NCBI RefSeq assembly: GCF_001747095.1 | Contig: NZ_MDGP01000001.1 | Coordinates: 3,517,001 to 3,581,000 of the forward strand | DNA from: Roseivirga sp. 4D4 | Lineage (GTDB): Bacteria > Bacteroidota > Bacteroidia > Cytophagales > Cyclobacteriaceae | Direction of reading: 5' to 3' | Length of the DNA stretch: 64,000 bases | Program-made: the position numbers and the translations under genes | Notes under the pieces: generated by a model | What the model was told of the DNA's origin: nothing | The model's input: the letters and a program-made list of their open reading frames with translations, nothing else | The model's database searches: none | Shown here: piece after piece, positions 6,747 through 15,959 of the stretch | How positions within the stretch are numbered: the stretch's first letter is position 1 | Layout of the letters: every line of letters starts with the position of its first letter

Positions 6747-8897
6747 TTGAGGTATAGGTCAAGAGTGCTTGTGACAGTGTGTACATTACTTTTAACACTG
6801 ACAGTCAAGGCACAAGTCAAATCGGTTAAAGCGGATGTTCCACCAGAAATTGATGGTGTTCTGGATGATGACATTTGGAAGCAAAGTCCTCAGGTTTCGG
6901 GTTTCAAAACCTTCGTGCCCGACTTTGGTAAAGACATTCCCTATAATACCATTGCCTATGTGGCGCACGATTCGGAAAACCTATATTTCGCAATCAAGTG
7001 TTTTGATGAACCCAATCTAATTAAGACCTCCATTGCCGCAAGAGATAGAATCAGAGCCGATGACTGGATATGTATTAACCTTGACACCTTTAATGGTGGC
7101 CAGTCCTTATTGGGTCTTTATGTGAATCCTAATGGTATTCAAATGGACACTCAGTTTGCCGCAGGTTCAGAAGATATTGGTGTGGATCTTATATGGTACA
7201 GTGCTGCAAAAATTGACAATGAGGGTTACAGCGTAGAGATCAAAATTCCATTTAAGAGTATTCGCTATAGCGATGATGACGGGAATGTAGAAATGGGTGT
7301 AATCTTCGAAAGAAGGATTTCGCGTCTTTCTACCCAAGTATCTTCTCCAGCCCTCGACCCCGAAAAAGGCTTCGCCTTTCTTACTCAGATGATGCCCTTG
7401 AACTATTCTGGTGTGAGAAAATATACACTGCTAGAATTGCTGCCTGCCATCACCTATAGCAATAATACGATACAAGAAAACGGGCAGGACGTAAGCGAGG
7501 ATAACTTTGAGCCGAGTCTTACAGCCAAAATTGGCCTAACATCAGAGCTTGTATTGGATGCTACCATTAACCCTGACTTTAGCCAAGTGGAGTCAGATGC
7601 GCAGCAGGTAGAAGTGAATCAACGATTTGCCGTTAACTACCCTGAACGGAGACCATTCTTTTTGGAAGGGAGTCAAAATTTTAACTTCGCGGCTAGCTCT
7701 ATGTTCTCACCTGTGAGGCAGGTTGTGAATACAAGGACCATTGTATCACCAAGAGCTGCTACTAAACTGACTGGAAAGATCGGTGATAAGAATATCATTT
7801 CTACCATTTACGCCTTGGATCGGGCCGATCGGTCGCTGAGTGATTTTGCTGAGGATGAAACGGCTGATGTGGGTATCATTAGATATATGCGTTCTTTCAC
7901 TCAGGACAGTTACCTGGGCTTTATCGGCACGCATAGATCCAGAAATGGGGGCTCCAACTCAGTGGTCGGCTTCGATGGGCAATATCGTTTTAACGAAGCC
8001 AATGTGATTAGTGGCAATTTCTTAAACTCGACAACTCAGGCAGATAGGAATAGCAATTCCACCAGTGACAATTCTATGGCGATAAGGATTGCCAGAAATA
8101 CCAGAAGCTTCAGCGGTAATATCAATATTGAAGACATTGCCCAAGACTTTCAATCCCAAGTTGGGTTTGTGACAAGAACAGGAATCACAAGACTTTCAGG
8201 TTCAGTATCACCAAAATTATTTCCAAAAGAGGGCCTGGTACAAAGATGGGATTTCACCGTTTATGGCTCTATTACTAAGGACAAACCCAGTGGTTTAAAT
8301 GAAAGCGTACTTTATGGGTCAATAGCGGCTAACCTGCCGAAGAATACCCGACTAAGTGTTTCTGCGGATCGTTCTTCCGAAATATTTCAGGGGGTTGAGT
8401 TTAGAGATGGGTCAATTAGTCTTTCCGCAAGTTCTCAGTTGAATAAGAGACTTAGAGTGAGCACTAACTATGACTGGGATAACGGTATTTTCTATCAAGC
8501 GGCTGAGCAGGGTTATGGTAAACGCATCAGAAACTTTCTAGACTATCAGGCTTCCGATAAATTAAATTTTCAAGTGTCCCACAATTTTGTGTCACTCTAC
8601 AGTGAAGCAACTGACGTCAAATATTATGACTTACATATCCTTAGAGGGCGCTTGGTCTACCAGGCCAACCAATACTTGTTCTTTAGGGCGATTGGTCAGT
8701 ACAACAGCCTCTCAAAGGTTTGGAGCCCTAACTTCCTGGCCTCCTTTACCTACATTCCCGGTACGGTTGTGCACCTTGGCTATGGTACGGTATTGGAGAG
8801 AACTCGATGGGATGGGCAACAATATGTGCCTGCTGACAATTACTTACAGACCTTTAGTGGCTTCTTCTTTAAGGCCTCATATCTCTGGAGGCTTTAA
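6747..8897 (+). CDS. DUF5916 outer-membrane protein with CBM9-like N-terminal domain
   Basis: 716 residues. TTG start at 6747 is preferred because it supplies the basic n-region RYRSR before the hydrophobic core VLVTVCTLLLTLTV and a KAQ cleavage site; the GTG at 6765 would remove it. Residues ~25-210 are a CBM9-like beta domain with the hallmark EIDGVLDDDIWKQ near its start. From ~220 the DUF5916 region begins (ATINPDFSQVESDAQQVEVN and ERRPFFLEGSQNF are its signature), continuing as antiparallel strands of a predicted barrel ending in aromatic FFFKASYLWRL. Family members are surface proteins often linked to proteases or polymer use. Function unproven. Confidence 0.88.
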   Translation: MRYRSRVLVTVCTLLLTLTVKAQVKSVKADVPPEIDGVLDDDIWKQSPQVSGFKTFVPDFGKDIPYNTIAYVAHDSENLYFAIKCFDEPNLIKTSIAARDRIRADDWICINLDTFNGGQSLLGLYVNPNGIQMDTQFAAGSEDIGVDLIWYSAAKIDNEGYSVEIKIPFKSIRYSDDDGNVEMGVIFERRISRLSTQVSSPALDPEKGFAFLTQMMPLNYSGVRKYTLLELLPAITYSNNTIQENGQDVSEDNFEPSLTAKIGLTSELVLDATINPDFSQVESDAQQVEVNQRFAVNYPERRPFFLEGSQNFNFAASSMFSPVRQVVNTRTIVSPRAATKLTGKIGDKNIISTIYALDRADRSLSDFAEDETADVGIIRYMRSFTQDSYLGFIGTHRSRNGGSNSVVGFDGQYRFNEANVISGNFLNSTTQADRNSNSTSDNSMAIRIARNTRSFSGNINIEDIAQDFQSQVGFVTRTGITRLSGSVSPKLFPKEGLVQRWDFTVYGSITKDKPSGLNESVLYGSIAANLPKNTRLSVSADRSSEIFQGVEFRDGSISLSASSQLNKRLRVSTNYDWDNGIFYQAAEQGYGKRIRNFLDYQASDKLNFQVSHNFVSLYSEATDVKYYDLHILRGRLVYQANQYLFFRAIGQYNSLSKVWSPNFLASFTYIPGTVVHLGYGTVLERTRWDGQQYVPADNYLQTFSGFFFKASYLWRL

Positions 8898-8902
8898 GCT
8901 AA

Positions 8903-10996
8903 CTAAGAAATTCTTCCCCAATTTACAGTTGTCTTTTTTAGGGACTTGATATGTCTTAGAATATTGCTGTTCTCTGGCTTGGCGAGCGTTGGGTCTTCAT
9001 CTAACAAATCACTGGCAGCATTTCGAGCAGCCTGAAGAATTTTAGTGTCCTTGGCAATGTCAGCGATCAACATATCTAATACACCACTTTGCTGAGTGCC
9101 AGTAATATCTCCAGGACCACGTAGCTTCAAGTCGACATCGGCAATCTCGAAGCCATTGTTGGTTCGGACCATGGTTTCTAGTCTTGTCCTTGCCTCTTTG
9201 CTCAGTTTATAGTCTGTCATAAGTACACAGTAAGACTGATCCGCTCCGCGACCTACTCTACCTCTTAATTGGTGCAATTGCGCTAAGCCGAAGCGTTCGG
9301 CATTCTCAATCACCATTACAGAGGCATTCGGTACATTAACGCCCACTTCGATAACCGTAGTGGCGACCATTATCTGAGTTTCATGTTTGACGAAACGTTG
9401 CATTTCGAAGTCTTTATCCTGAGGCTTCATCTTACCATGCACAATGCTGATGTGGTTTTCGGGAAAGGCTCTTGCAATGCTCTCATAGCCATCCATTAGA
9501 TCTTTCAAGTCGAGTTTGGACGACTCTTCAATCAAAGGATAAACTACATAAACCTGTCGGCCCTTGGCAATTTCTTTTTTCATAAAGCCAAAGACTTCCA
9601 GACGCTTGGCATCGTACTGGTGCAAGGTCTTAATCGGCTTTCTACCTGCTGGCATCTCGTCAATTATCGATACATCAAGGTCACCATAGAGTGTCATGGC
9701 TAAAGTCCTCGGAATTGGGGTGGCGGTCATCACCAATATGTGGGGGAAGAGGCTGACGTTTTTGTTCCAGAGCTTTGCCCGTTGGGCCACACCAAAGCGA
9801 TGCTGCTCATCTATAATTGCAAGTCCCAGGTTTTTGAATTGGACTGTGTCTTCAATCAAGGCATGTGTACCCACTAGGATTTTAATTTCGCCCGATTGCA
9901 GACCTTCATGAATAATTCTTCGCTCTTTGGTTTTGGAGGAACCTGTTAGCTTGGCGATCCCAATATTCAATTTGTCAGCGTATTCCTTCAGGCCTTCATA
10001 GTGCTGATCGGCCAGTATTTCCGTGGGAGCCATCATGGATGCCTGACTTCCAGAATTGACGACTAACAGCATGCAGATAAAAGCCACAATAGTTTTGCCC
10101 GAGCCGACATCTCCTTGGAGTAATCGGTTCATTTGGCGCCCTGATTTCATGTCTTGATAAATCTCTTTGATCACTCTTTTTTGAGCATTAGTCAGATCAA
10201 AAGGAAGATGATCATTGTAGAAAGCCGTCAGCAAGCTTGAGTCTCGAAAGACCTGCCCTTTGAATTTCTCTACCCGAGAGACTTTTAAGGTCAACAGTTT
10301 TAGCTGAATAAAGAACAGCTCTTCAAATTTCAGTCTGAAAATGGCCTTCTGTAATAGCTCATTGTTCGAAGGGAAATGAATATGCCATAAGGCAAAGTGT
10401 TTTTCGATTAGTCCGAATTGATCGGTCAGATGCTGGGGTAGAGTTTCATGAATGTGACGCTCGGCCAAAACCATCACTTGCCTCACCAGTTTCGAAAGCG
10501 CTTTGCTATCCAGAAACTTTGCCTTCATCTTCTCAGAAGTATGATAGACAGGTTGTAGGAAAGAAGTTTTTTCGTTTTGCGTGGTGAGAACTTCAATTTC
10601 CGGGTGAGCGACATTGATTTTTCTACCAAATGCCGCAGGCTTTCCAAAGACAACATAGTCAACACCAAGCCTGAGCTTCTTGCTAACCCAAGGGATGCCT
10701 TTAAACCAGACCAGTTCAATTTCACCGGTGTCATCCGAAAAGCGGGCCACTAATCGCTTTTTTCTAAGCTCACCAATGGTGTCGAGCTTAGTAATGCGTC
10801 CCTTCATTTGAACAAAAGGCATATCAGCATGTACCTCACCGATTTTCTGGAATTTGGTGCGATCCTCATAGCGGAAGGGATAATGTTGGATCAAGTCACC
10901 ATAGGTGAACAGGCCAAGTTCTTTACCGATCAAGGCGGCTTTTTGGGGACCAACTCCCTTAAGAAATTCGATACTGGTATCGAAGAATGAGGGCAT
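8903..10996 (-). CDS. recG: ATP-dependent DNA helicase RecG
   Basis: 697 residues, normal for RecG. N-terminal wedge/OB region (GVGPQKAALIGKELGLFTYGDL, then VQMKGRI), then the helicase core: Walker A GDVGSGKT at about 294-301, APTEILADQH (motif Ia), the DEQH box in IIDEQHRFG, TATPIPRTL (motif III), and the motif VI region QLRGRVGRG. Remodels stalled replication forks and Holliday junctions. Last gene of the minus-strand run mutY-ssb-gldE-gldD-recG; 8 bp after gldD. Its 3' end faces the DUF5916 gene with only 5 bp between stops. Confidence 0.97.
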   Translation of the reverse strand: MPSFFDTSIEFLKGVGPQKAALIGKELGLFTYGDLIQHYPFRYEDRTKFQKIGEVHADMPFVQMKGRITKLDTIGELRKKRLVARFSDDTGEIELVWFKGIPWVSKKLRLGVDYVVFGKPAAFGRKINVAHPEIEVLTTQNEKTSFLQPVYHTSEKMKAKFLDSKALSKLVRQVMVLAERHIHETLPQHLTDQFGLIEKHFALWHIHFPSNNELLQKAIFRLKFEELFFIQLKLLTLKVSRVEKFKGQVFRDSSLLTAFYNDHLPFDLTNAQKRVIKEIYQDMKSGRQMNRLLQGDVGSGKTIVAFICMLLVVNSGSQASMMAPTEILADQHYEGLKEYADKLNIGIAKLTGSSKTKERRIIHEGLQSGEIKILVGTHALIEDTVQFKNLGLAIIDEQHRFGVAQRAKLWNKNVSLFPHILVMTATPIPRTLAMTLYGDLDVSIIDEMPAGRKPIKTLHQYDAKRLEVFGFMKKEIAKGRQVYVVYPLIEESSKLDLKDLMDGYESIARAFPENHISIVHGKMKPQDKDFEMQRFVKHETQIMVATTVIEVGVNVPNASVMVIENAERFGLAQLHQLRGRVGRGADQSYCVLMTDYKLSKEARTRLETMVRTNNGFEIADVDLKLRGPGDITGTQQSGVLDMLIADIAKDTKILQAARNAASDLLDEDPTLAKPENSNILRHIKSLKKTTVNWGRIS

Positions 10997-11004
10997 GCGT
11001 CAAT

Positions 11005-11595
11005 TTAATATTTCCACTCAAAAGAATTGAGCATTTGCAAGACATCCTTTTTGATGAAGTTGATAATAGGCTGCAGTGAGTCGTTTTTTGTGGCGGTGTT
11101 GAAGTATAGTGCGCCTCTAAAGAAGTGACGGGTAGAATCAGAAGTAAAAAATTGCAATTGAGTTGGTACTTCACCCTCGAGTTGTGTCAGGCTAGCAACT
11201 TGCCCTCTGGGCATGGCCACCAACGTTTCTTCAATGCCATAGGCCTTGATATCGTGTTTCATCGCTAACTCAAAGGCTTCATTCAGTAATGTTCTGGCTT
11301 GGTTGTCATTGGTCCTTAAATCTTTATAAGTGATCTGGAGCAAGGCTTCAAAATCTGGATAATATAGGTTGGCCCAATATCTATCGGCATTTACGTTTGA
11401 ATCACCAGACAACTGAGCGTAGCTTGAATAATCGAATTGATAGGGAAATGTATCTGGAAGGGCTCGATAGACATTTTCTGGTAGATCAATGCGGTTATAG
11501 CCTTTAGGTTTAGGTAGGTATATTTCTTCGCATGCGGATAACACCAGCAATAGAATTACCAGAGATTGGATGATGTATCTTCTGCGAAGCTTCAA
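11005..11595 (-). CDS. gldD: Gliding motility lipoprotein GldD
   Basis: 196 residues. Lipoprotein signal with lipobox LVLSAC, lipidated Cys22, then the family's KPKGYNRIDLPENVY segment and PFQ/YQFDYS region. GldD is required for gliding and T9SS function in Flavobacterium johnsoniae and is anchored to the envelope. The stop of gldE lies 1 bp upstream of this start, as expected for the conserved gldE-gldD pair. Length and motifs fit the family. Confidence 0.92.
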   Translation of the reverse strand: MKLRRRYIIQSLVILLLVLSACEEIYLPKPKGYNRIDLPENVYRALPDTFPYQFDYSSYAQLSGDSNVNADRYWANLYYPDFEALLQITYKDLRTNDNQARTLLNEAFELAMKHDIKAYGIEETLVAMPRGQVASLTQLEGEVPTQLQFFTSDSTRHFFRGALYFNTATKNDSLQPIINFIKKDVLQMLNSFEWKY

Positions 11596-11596
11596 A

Positions 11597-12931
11597 TTAG
11601 GCTGTGGGTTTAATAAAAACTCGAATTCTCTTTATGCGCCTGGCGTCAACCGCGACAATAGTGAATAGGAAGTTTTCAAAAGCAATCTTTTCTCCAGCGC
11701 GAGGTAGTTTGGCGTTGATCTCCAAAAGTAAACCTCCTAAAGACTCACTTTCTCCCTTGACTTTGTCAAAAAGTGCAGGCTCGACTTCCACAATTTTGCA
11801 AAAATCGTTTAGGGTCGTTTTGCCTTCGAAGATATACGTAGCGTTGTCGAGTTTATTGTAGGCTATGTCTTCATCATCGAACTCATCATTGATTTCACCT
11901 ACGATTTCTTCGATGATATCTTCCATGGTAATCAGCCCTGAGGTGCCACCATATTCATCTACGATGATTGCCATATGAACCCGCTGCTCTTGGAAATCTT
12001 TCAGCAGAGCGTCAACTTTTTTGTTCTCAGGGACAAAGAAGCCAGGTCGAAGCAGGGTTTGCCAAGCAAAGTCTTCATCCTTGTCAATATGAGCAATTAG
12101 GTCTTTGATGTATAAGATGCCTTCGATTTTATCTATGGTTTCGTTAAATGCGGGGATTCTTGAAAAGCCGCACTTATTGATTTTATCCATGAGCTCATGA
12201 AAGTCTAGCTCAATATCAACAGCAGTGATGTCCATTCTGGACTTCATGACCTGTTTCACCCCAAGTGTGCTGAAGTTCACTATACCTTTTAGGATTCCCT
12301 TTTCCTCTTCGGTGGTGTCTTCTCCAGTAGTAATTTCTAGCGCTTGGTTTAGCTCATCTACCGTTAGGTTCTGACCTTTTTTCTCCACGTTCTTTTCAAT
12401 CACATTGGTAACTGAGATTAAGAGAAAAGAGAATGGTCTGAGGACTCTTTCGAGGAGGAGTAGGCCTTTTGCCGTTGTCTTGGCGAAAGTAGCATTGTGC
12501 TGGTTAGCGAAATTTTTGGGGACCACTTCACCGAAAAAGAGAATGATAAATGTGACGATGATGGTCAATGTCAGTACCACAGCTCCTTCTGGAGTTTTAG
12601 TGTCTACAAGCGTCCAGGTAAAGAAAGTGGCCAGCGTGACTATGGCAATGTTGATCAAGTTATTCATGATCAAAATGGTCGCAAGCAGGTACCTTTTTCT
12701 ATCTAGAAGCTTTAGAATGGCATTTCCTGATGGCGTGTCTTCTTCTTTGAACTTAGACAATTGTGTTCTATCCAAAGAGAAGAAAGCAACCTCAGATCCT
12801 GAGATCAGGGCCGAAGCCAGAATAAGTAAAATAAAGGCTACCCCGTTAATAATTACATAACTGCCTGATAGTTCTGTGAACTGGGAAAAGAGCACTAAAC
12901 TAGGCTCGGGGTCGTCTGCGGGTAAGTCCAA
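11597..12931 (-). CDS. gldE: Gliding motility-associated CNNM/HlyC/CorC protein GldE
   Basis: 444 residues. DUF21 (CNNM) membrane domain with about four helices (residues ~25-180; ASALISGSEVAFFSL is the signature), a CBS pair (~215-340, with MKSRMDITAVDIE and DEYGGTSGLITMEDIIEEIVGEI), and a C-terminal CorC/HlyC domain. CNNM relatives transport or sense Mg2+/Na+. In flavobacteria, gldE overexpression suppresses some gldB alleles. Position between ssb and gldD is the conserved arrangement and separates it from the paralogue at 39405-40673. Confidence 0.93.
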   Translation of the reverse strand: MDLPADDPEPSLVLFSQFTELSGSYVIINGVAFILLILASALISGSEVAFFSLDRTQLSKFKEEDTPSGNAILKLLDRKRYLLATILIMNNLINIAIVTLATFFTWTLVDTKTPEGAVVLTLTIIVTFIILFFGEVVPKNFANQHNATFAKTTAKGLLLLERVLRPFSFLLISVTNVIEKNVEKKGQNLTVDELNQALEITTGEDTTEEEKGILKGIVNFSTLGVKQVMKSRMDITAVDIELDFHELMDKINKCGFSRIPAFNETIDKIEGILYIKDLIAHIDKDEDFAWQTLLRPGFFVPENKKVDALLKDFQEQRVHMAIIVDEYGGTSGLITMEDIIEEIVGEINDEFDDEDIAYNKLDNATYIFEGKTTLNDFCKIVEVEPALFDKVKGESESLGGLLLEINAKLPRAGEKIAFENFLFTIVAVDARRIKRIRVFIKPTA

Positions 12932-12952
12932 ATTGTACTTTTTAGTCCAACA

Positions 12953-13387
12953 TTAGAATGGTAAGTCGTCAGTATCGTCTTCCGGAATACTAGATACGGG
13001 ACTTTCTGTAGCAGGGTTAGCAGGGCTACTTTGAGGAGCTCCACCGCCACCTTCAGGGCGGCTGCCCAGTAAAGTCATTTCGCGTCCCACAACTTCGGTA
13101 GTGTATCGCTTATTGCCGTCTTGATCGTCCCAAGAACGAGTTGTCAACTTACCTTCAATATACACTTGGCCACCCTTTTTTAAAAATCGCTCAGCGATTT
13201 CAGCAAGAGGCGTCCAAAGGACAACATTATGCCATTCAGTATTAGTTACACGTTCACCTTGCTTGTTTTTGTAGGTCTCACTTGTCGCTAGAGAGAAGTT
13301 GGCTACTGCTCTACCATTGTCCAAGTGACGAACTTCAGGGTCTTTACCCAAATTACCAACCAAGATTACTTTGTTTACTCCTGCCAT
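12953..13387 (-). CDS. ssb: Single-stranded DNA-binding protein
   Basis: 144 residues. OB-fold domain at ~1-108 ([35 protein letters not shown]) and a Gly/Pro/Ser-rich linker ending in the acidic tip DDTDDLPF that binds partner proteins. Tetrameric cofactor of replication and repair. Lies 40 bp after mutY and 21 bp before gldE. Confidence 0.97.
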   Translation of the reverse strand: MAGVNKVILVGNLGKDPEVRHLDNGRAVANFSLATSETYKNKQGERVTNTEWHNVVLWTPLAEIAERFLKKGGQVYIEGKLTTRSWDDQDGNKRYTTEVVGREMTLLGSRPEGGGGAPQSSPANPATESPVSSIPEDDTDDLPF

Positions 13388-13427
13388 AATGTTTTACTTA
13401 ATTTAAGATTGAGCTGGATGAATCTAA

Positions 13428-14534
13428 TTAAAAAATCTCTTTCTGCAAATAGTTTTGAATCAGTATTGGTTTGGGTAATTCCTGAACCTCGTCCAATTCA
13501 TAAGCCTTCAGACTTTTGCTCTTAGAGAGTGATTCAAAGTTACCTAAATCCTTGACCTTAACCCTAACGAAACGAGTGAAAATTCGCTGGTGAGTAAGTA
13601 CATGTTTCACCTCTTCGGAAATATCCATTACCATGAGCCCCTGCTGGTTGGCTCCTTCCTTCAAAATAGCCTCTTCTGAAAGTGATTCAGTGCTTTCAAA
13701 AAGGCTAAAATCGTACAAGCCTTGCCAGACATCTTTTGGACCTCGCTCTTTCATAAGGAGCTTGTTTCCATATTCGTAGATGAAATAATAGAAGTAGCGA
13801 TTTCGAACTTTTACTTTTTTAGTCTTGACTGGTAGCTTATCCTGCTTTCCCGTATTAAAAGCATAACAGAAAGTGCTCATGGGACAAATGGCACATGCTG
13901 GGCTCTTTGGTGTGCATTGCATGGCACCGAAGTCCATAATCGCTTGATTGAATTCACCAGGAGCTTTTTTGTCTATCAAGCTGTTGGCCTTAGCCTCGAA
14001 TACTTTTAATGTCTTGGCCTCGGAAATATCGTCTTCTATCCCAAACACACGACTTAGCACGCGATATACATTGCCGTCTACCACAGCCGATGGTTTATTG
14101 AAAGCAATGGAGGCAATGGCTGCTGCTGTATATCGGCCAATACCCTTCAGTTTTAGTAGAGATTCAAATTCTGAGGGGAATTTACCATTGAGTTCATTTG
14201 AAACCGTTTTTGCGCAAGCATGAAGATTTCTCGCCCTCGAATAATAACCAAGTCCTTGCCAAAGCCTGAGCACTTCGCTTTCCGGAGCATCAGCTAAGTC
14301 ATTTACAGTCGGGTATTGCTGAATGAACTTAAGATAGTATGGCATACCCTGCTTGACCCTTGTTTGTTGCAAAATGATCTCAGAGAGCCATATTTTATAC
14401 GGATCGTTGGTTTGTCGCCAAGGCAAATCTCTTCTTTGGTGTTCGTACCAGCTAATTAATTGATTTACAAATGTTTCGCTTTCCAAAGTGGATATTGATG
14501 GATTGGAGGGTGTTGACATTAAGGGCTTCTCCAT
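13428..14534 (-). CDS. mutY: A/G-specific adenine glycosylase MutY
   Basis: 368 residues. Motifs in order: RRDLPWRQTNDPYKIWLSE, EIILQQTRV with the catalytic Glu, helix-hairpin-helix LKGIGRYTAAAIAS, VDGNVYRVLSRVFG with the catalytic Asp, and a 4Fe-4S cluster loop CTPKSPACAICPMSTFC. The C-terminal NUDIX-like domain recognises 8-oxoG. Removes A opposite 8-oxoG. The ATG at 14534 gives an N-terminal extension of about 25 residues; ATG 14519 is an alternative. First gene of the minus-strand repair/gliding run, divergent from HU with 111 bp between. Confidence 0.96.
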   Translation of the reverse strand: MEKPLMSTPSNPSISTLESETFVNQLISWYEHQRRDLPWRQTNDPYKIWLSEIILQQTRVKQGMPYYLKFIQQYPTVNDLADAPESEVLRLWQGLGYYSRARNLHACAKTVSNELNGKFPSEFESLLKLKGIGRYTAAAIASIAFNKPSAVVDGNVYRVLSRVFGIEDDISEAKTLKVFEAKANSLIDKKAPGEFNQAIMDFGAMQCTPKSPACAICPMSTFCYAFNTGKQDKLPVKTKKVKVRNRYFYYFIYEYGNKLLMKERGPKDVWQGLYDFSLFESTESLSEEAILKEGANQQGLMVMDISEEVKHVLTHQRIFTRFVRVKVKDLGNFESLSKSKSLKAYELDEVQELPKPILIQNYLQKEIF

Positions 14535-14573
14535 TTTTTTTGGGAATACGTTTTTTAATTAGTAACGAACCCT

Positions 14574-14581
14574 TAATTTTG
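14574..14581 (+). promoter_or_regulatory. -7 promoter box for the HU gene
   Basis: TAATTTTG matches TAnnTTTG. A T-rich -33-like element (TTTT, 14551-14554) lies 19 bp upstream, the usual spacing, giving a leader of about 60 nt before the GTG at 14646. Confidence 0.55.
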
Positions 14582-14645
14582 CAGGCCAAATTAACTGGGA
14601 ATAAGTTTTTTACACAATTTTATTAACCTAAAAATATAAGTTACA

Positions 14646-14948
14646 GTGACTAAAGCAGATGTTATCAATCAGATAGCCGAAAAGACCGGAATTGACAGGT
14701 CTGATGTTACTACAACTGTTGAGACTCTTTTTGCAGTAGTGAAAGACTCAATGGCGGAAGGAGAGAACATTTACGTGAGGGGATTCGGAAGCTTCGTAAA
14801 CAAGAAGAGAGCTAAAAAAATTGCTAGGAACATATCGAAAAACACGGCAATCGTGATTGACGAACATTATGTGCCAAGCTTTAAACCTTCAAAGGTTTTT
14901 ATTGAACAAGTAAAAGGTAGCGACAAAGTTAAAGCTGCCAATAATTAA
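14646..14948 (+). CDS. HU/IHF-family DNA-binding protein
   Basis: 100 residues starting at GTG. Has the family's N-terminal helices (TKADVINQIAEKTG) and the body motif IYVRGFGSFVNKKRAKKIARN, with the DNA-intercalating arm region around 60-75 (NISKNTAIVIDEHYVPSFKPSK). Bends DNA and organises the nucleoid. The arm departs from the textbook RNPxTG (here ARNISKNTAI), as in many Bacteroidota HU-like proteins. It is followed 23 bp later by the TPR gene and appears to lead the operon into rng. Confidence 0.92.
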   Translation: MTKADVINQIAEKTGIDRSDVTTTVETLFAVVKDSMAEGENIYVRGFGSFVNKKRAKKIARNISKNTAIVIDEHYVPSFKPSKVFIEQVKGSDKVKAANN

Positions 14949-14971
14949 TATTAAAAGCCTAATTGGGCTTT

Positions 14972-15787
14972 ATGAATAAGTTTCAAGTATTACTCGTTGT
15001 TATTGGAATTCTACTGGTCGTTGGCATTTATAGCCTACCTAAAGTAGTTGTTGACAATGATGGTACAGCAGAAGCAGAGTTTATCGATGAGACCGTTCCT
15101 GGTGGAATAGTTGATCACAGTACGGAAATTCCTGAAGAGGTTCAACCTCGGATAGTTTTTTGGAAGGACAAACTGTTCAGCAATGGTCGAATTCAGCCAA
15201 ATATTGAGTCGCTTGACTCTTTGATGGCCGTTTTTATTGAGATAAACAAATATGATAGTGCTGCTTACTATGCGGCATTATATGCTGAAGAACTTAATCA
15301 AATACCACTCTGGCAGAAGGCTGGAGATGCTTATTTCGAAGCATTTACGTTCGCTTTAGATAAGCCAAAAATTGATTTCCTTGGAGCTAAAGCACGCGAG
15401 ATTTATCAAAAGATACTCGAAGAGCAGCCAGACAATTATGATGTCAAACACAATGTCGCAATGACTTATGTGTCTTCATCAAGCCCTATGCAAGGAATAA
15501 TGATGTTAAGGGAGATTTTGGAGCAAGATCCAGATAACCAACGAACATTGATGAGCATGGGTAGAATGTCTATTCAAACAAACCAGTTTGAAAATGCCGT
15601 TGAGCGATTTGAAACCTACGTGCAATACTATCCACAGGATATCGAAGGAATTTTCTTTTTAGGAGTGTGCTATTACGAAACTGGCCAGATGGTCAAGGCG
15701 AAAGCACAATTCAATAAAGTCAAAGAATTAGGTGCCGATGAGCAGATTATAACAGCTGCTGACGAGTACCTGGAAAGAATAAGTTAA
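14972..15787 (+). CDS. Membrane-anchored TPR protein
   Basis: 271 residues from ATG 14972 (a TTG nine bases upstream is in frame but adds only GF before the Met). One N-terminal transmembrane helix (QVLLVVIGILLVVGIYSL), an acidic linker, then TPR units from ~85 to the end: YDVKHNVAMTYVSSSSP, RTLMSMGRMSIQTNQFENAV and IEGIFFLGVCYYETGQMVKA are clear helix-turn-helix pairs. Probably a periplasm-facing scaffold. The order HU - TPR - tiny basic protein - RNase G is, to my recollection, common in Bacteroidota. Confidence 0.85.
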   Translation: MNKFQVLLVVIGILLVVGIYSLPKVVVDNDGTAEAEFIDETVPGGIVDHSTEIPEEVQPRIVFWKDKLFSNGRIQPNIESLDSLMAVFIEINKYDSAAYYAALYAEELNQIPLWQKAGDAYFEAFTFALDKPKIDFLGAKAREIYQKILEEQPDNYDVKHNVAMTYVSSSSPMQGIMMLREILEQDPDNQRTLMSMGRMSIQTNQFENAVERFETYVQYYPQDIEGIFFLGVCYYETGQMVKAKAQFNKVKELGADEQIITAADEYLERIS

Positions 15788-15807
15788 AACATTAAAAAAT
15801 TACAATT

Positions 15808-15897
15808 ATGCCTTGCGGTAAAAAAAGAAAAAGACATAAGATTTCTACTCACAAGAGAAAGAAGAGGCTAAGAAAGAACAGACATAAGAAGAAGTAA
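15808..15897 (+). CDS. Very basic 29-residue protein, AURKAIP1/COX24 (mS38)-like
   Basis: A 30-codon frame beginning MPCGKKRKRHKISTHKRKK; 20 of 29 residues are Lys, Arg or His. This is the size and composition of the small Bacteroidota proteins annotated as AURKAIP1/COX24-domain proteins, related to the mitochondrial small-subunit ribosomal protein mS38. Location between the TPR gene (20 bp after it) and rng (62 bp before it) and a poly-A-rich upstream region lacking a Shine-Dalgarno site suit a highly expressed ribosome-associated protein. The assignment rests on similarity recalled from memory. Too short for ordinary ORF thresholds. Confidence 0.75.
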   Translation: MPCGKKRKRHKISTHKRKKRLRKNRHKKK

Positions 15898-15959
15898 TTC
15901 ACTTCGCTTATGTGCTATACACGAATAACAGTTCTTTTTTAACTTAAAATACTATCACA

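Noticed and set aside
8587..8949. 120-codon ORF over the end of the DUF5916 gene
   Set aside because: Out of frame with the barrel strands, overlaps recG and has no family features.
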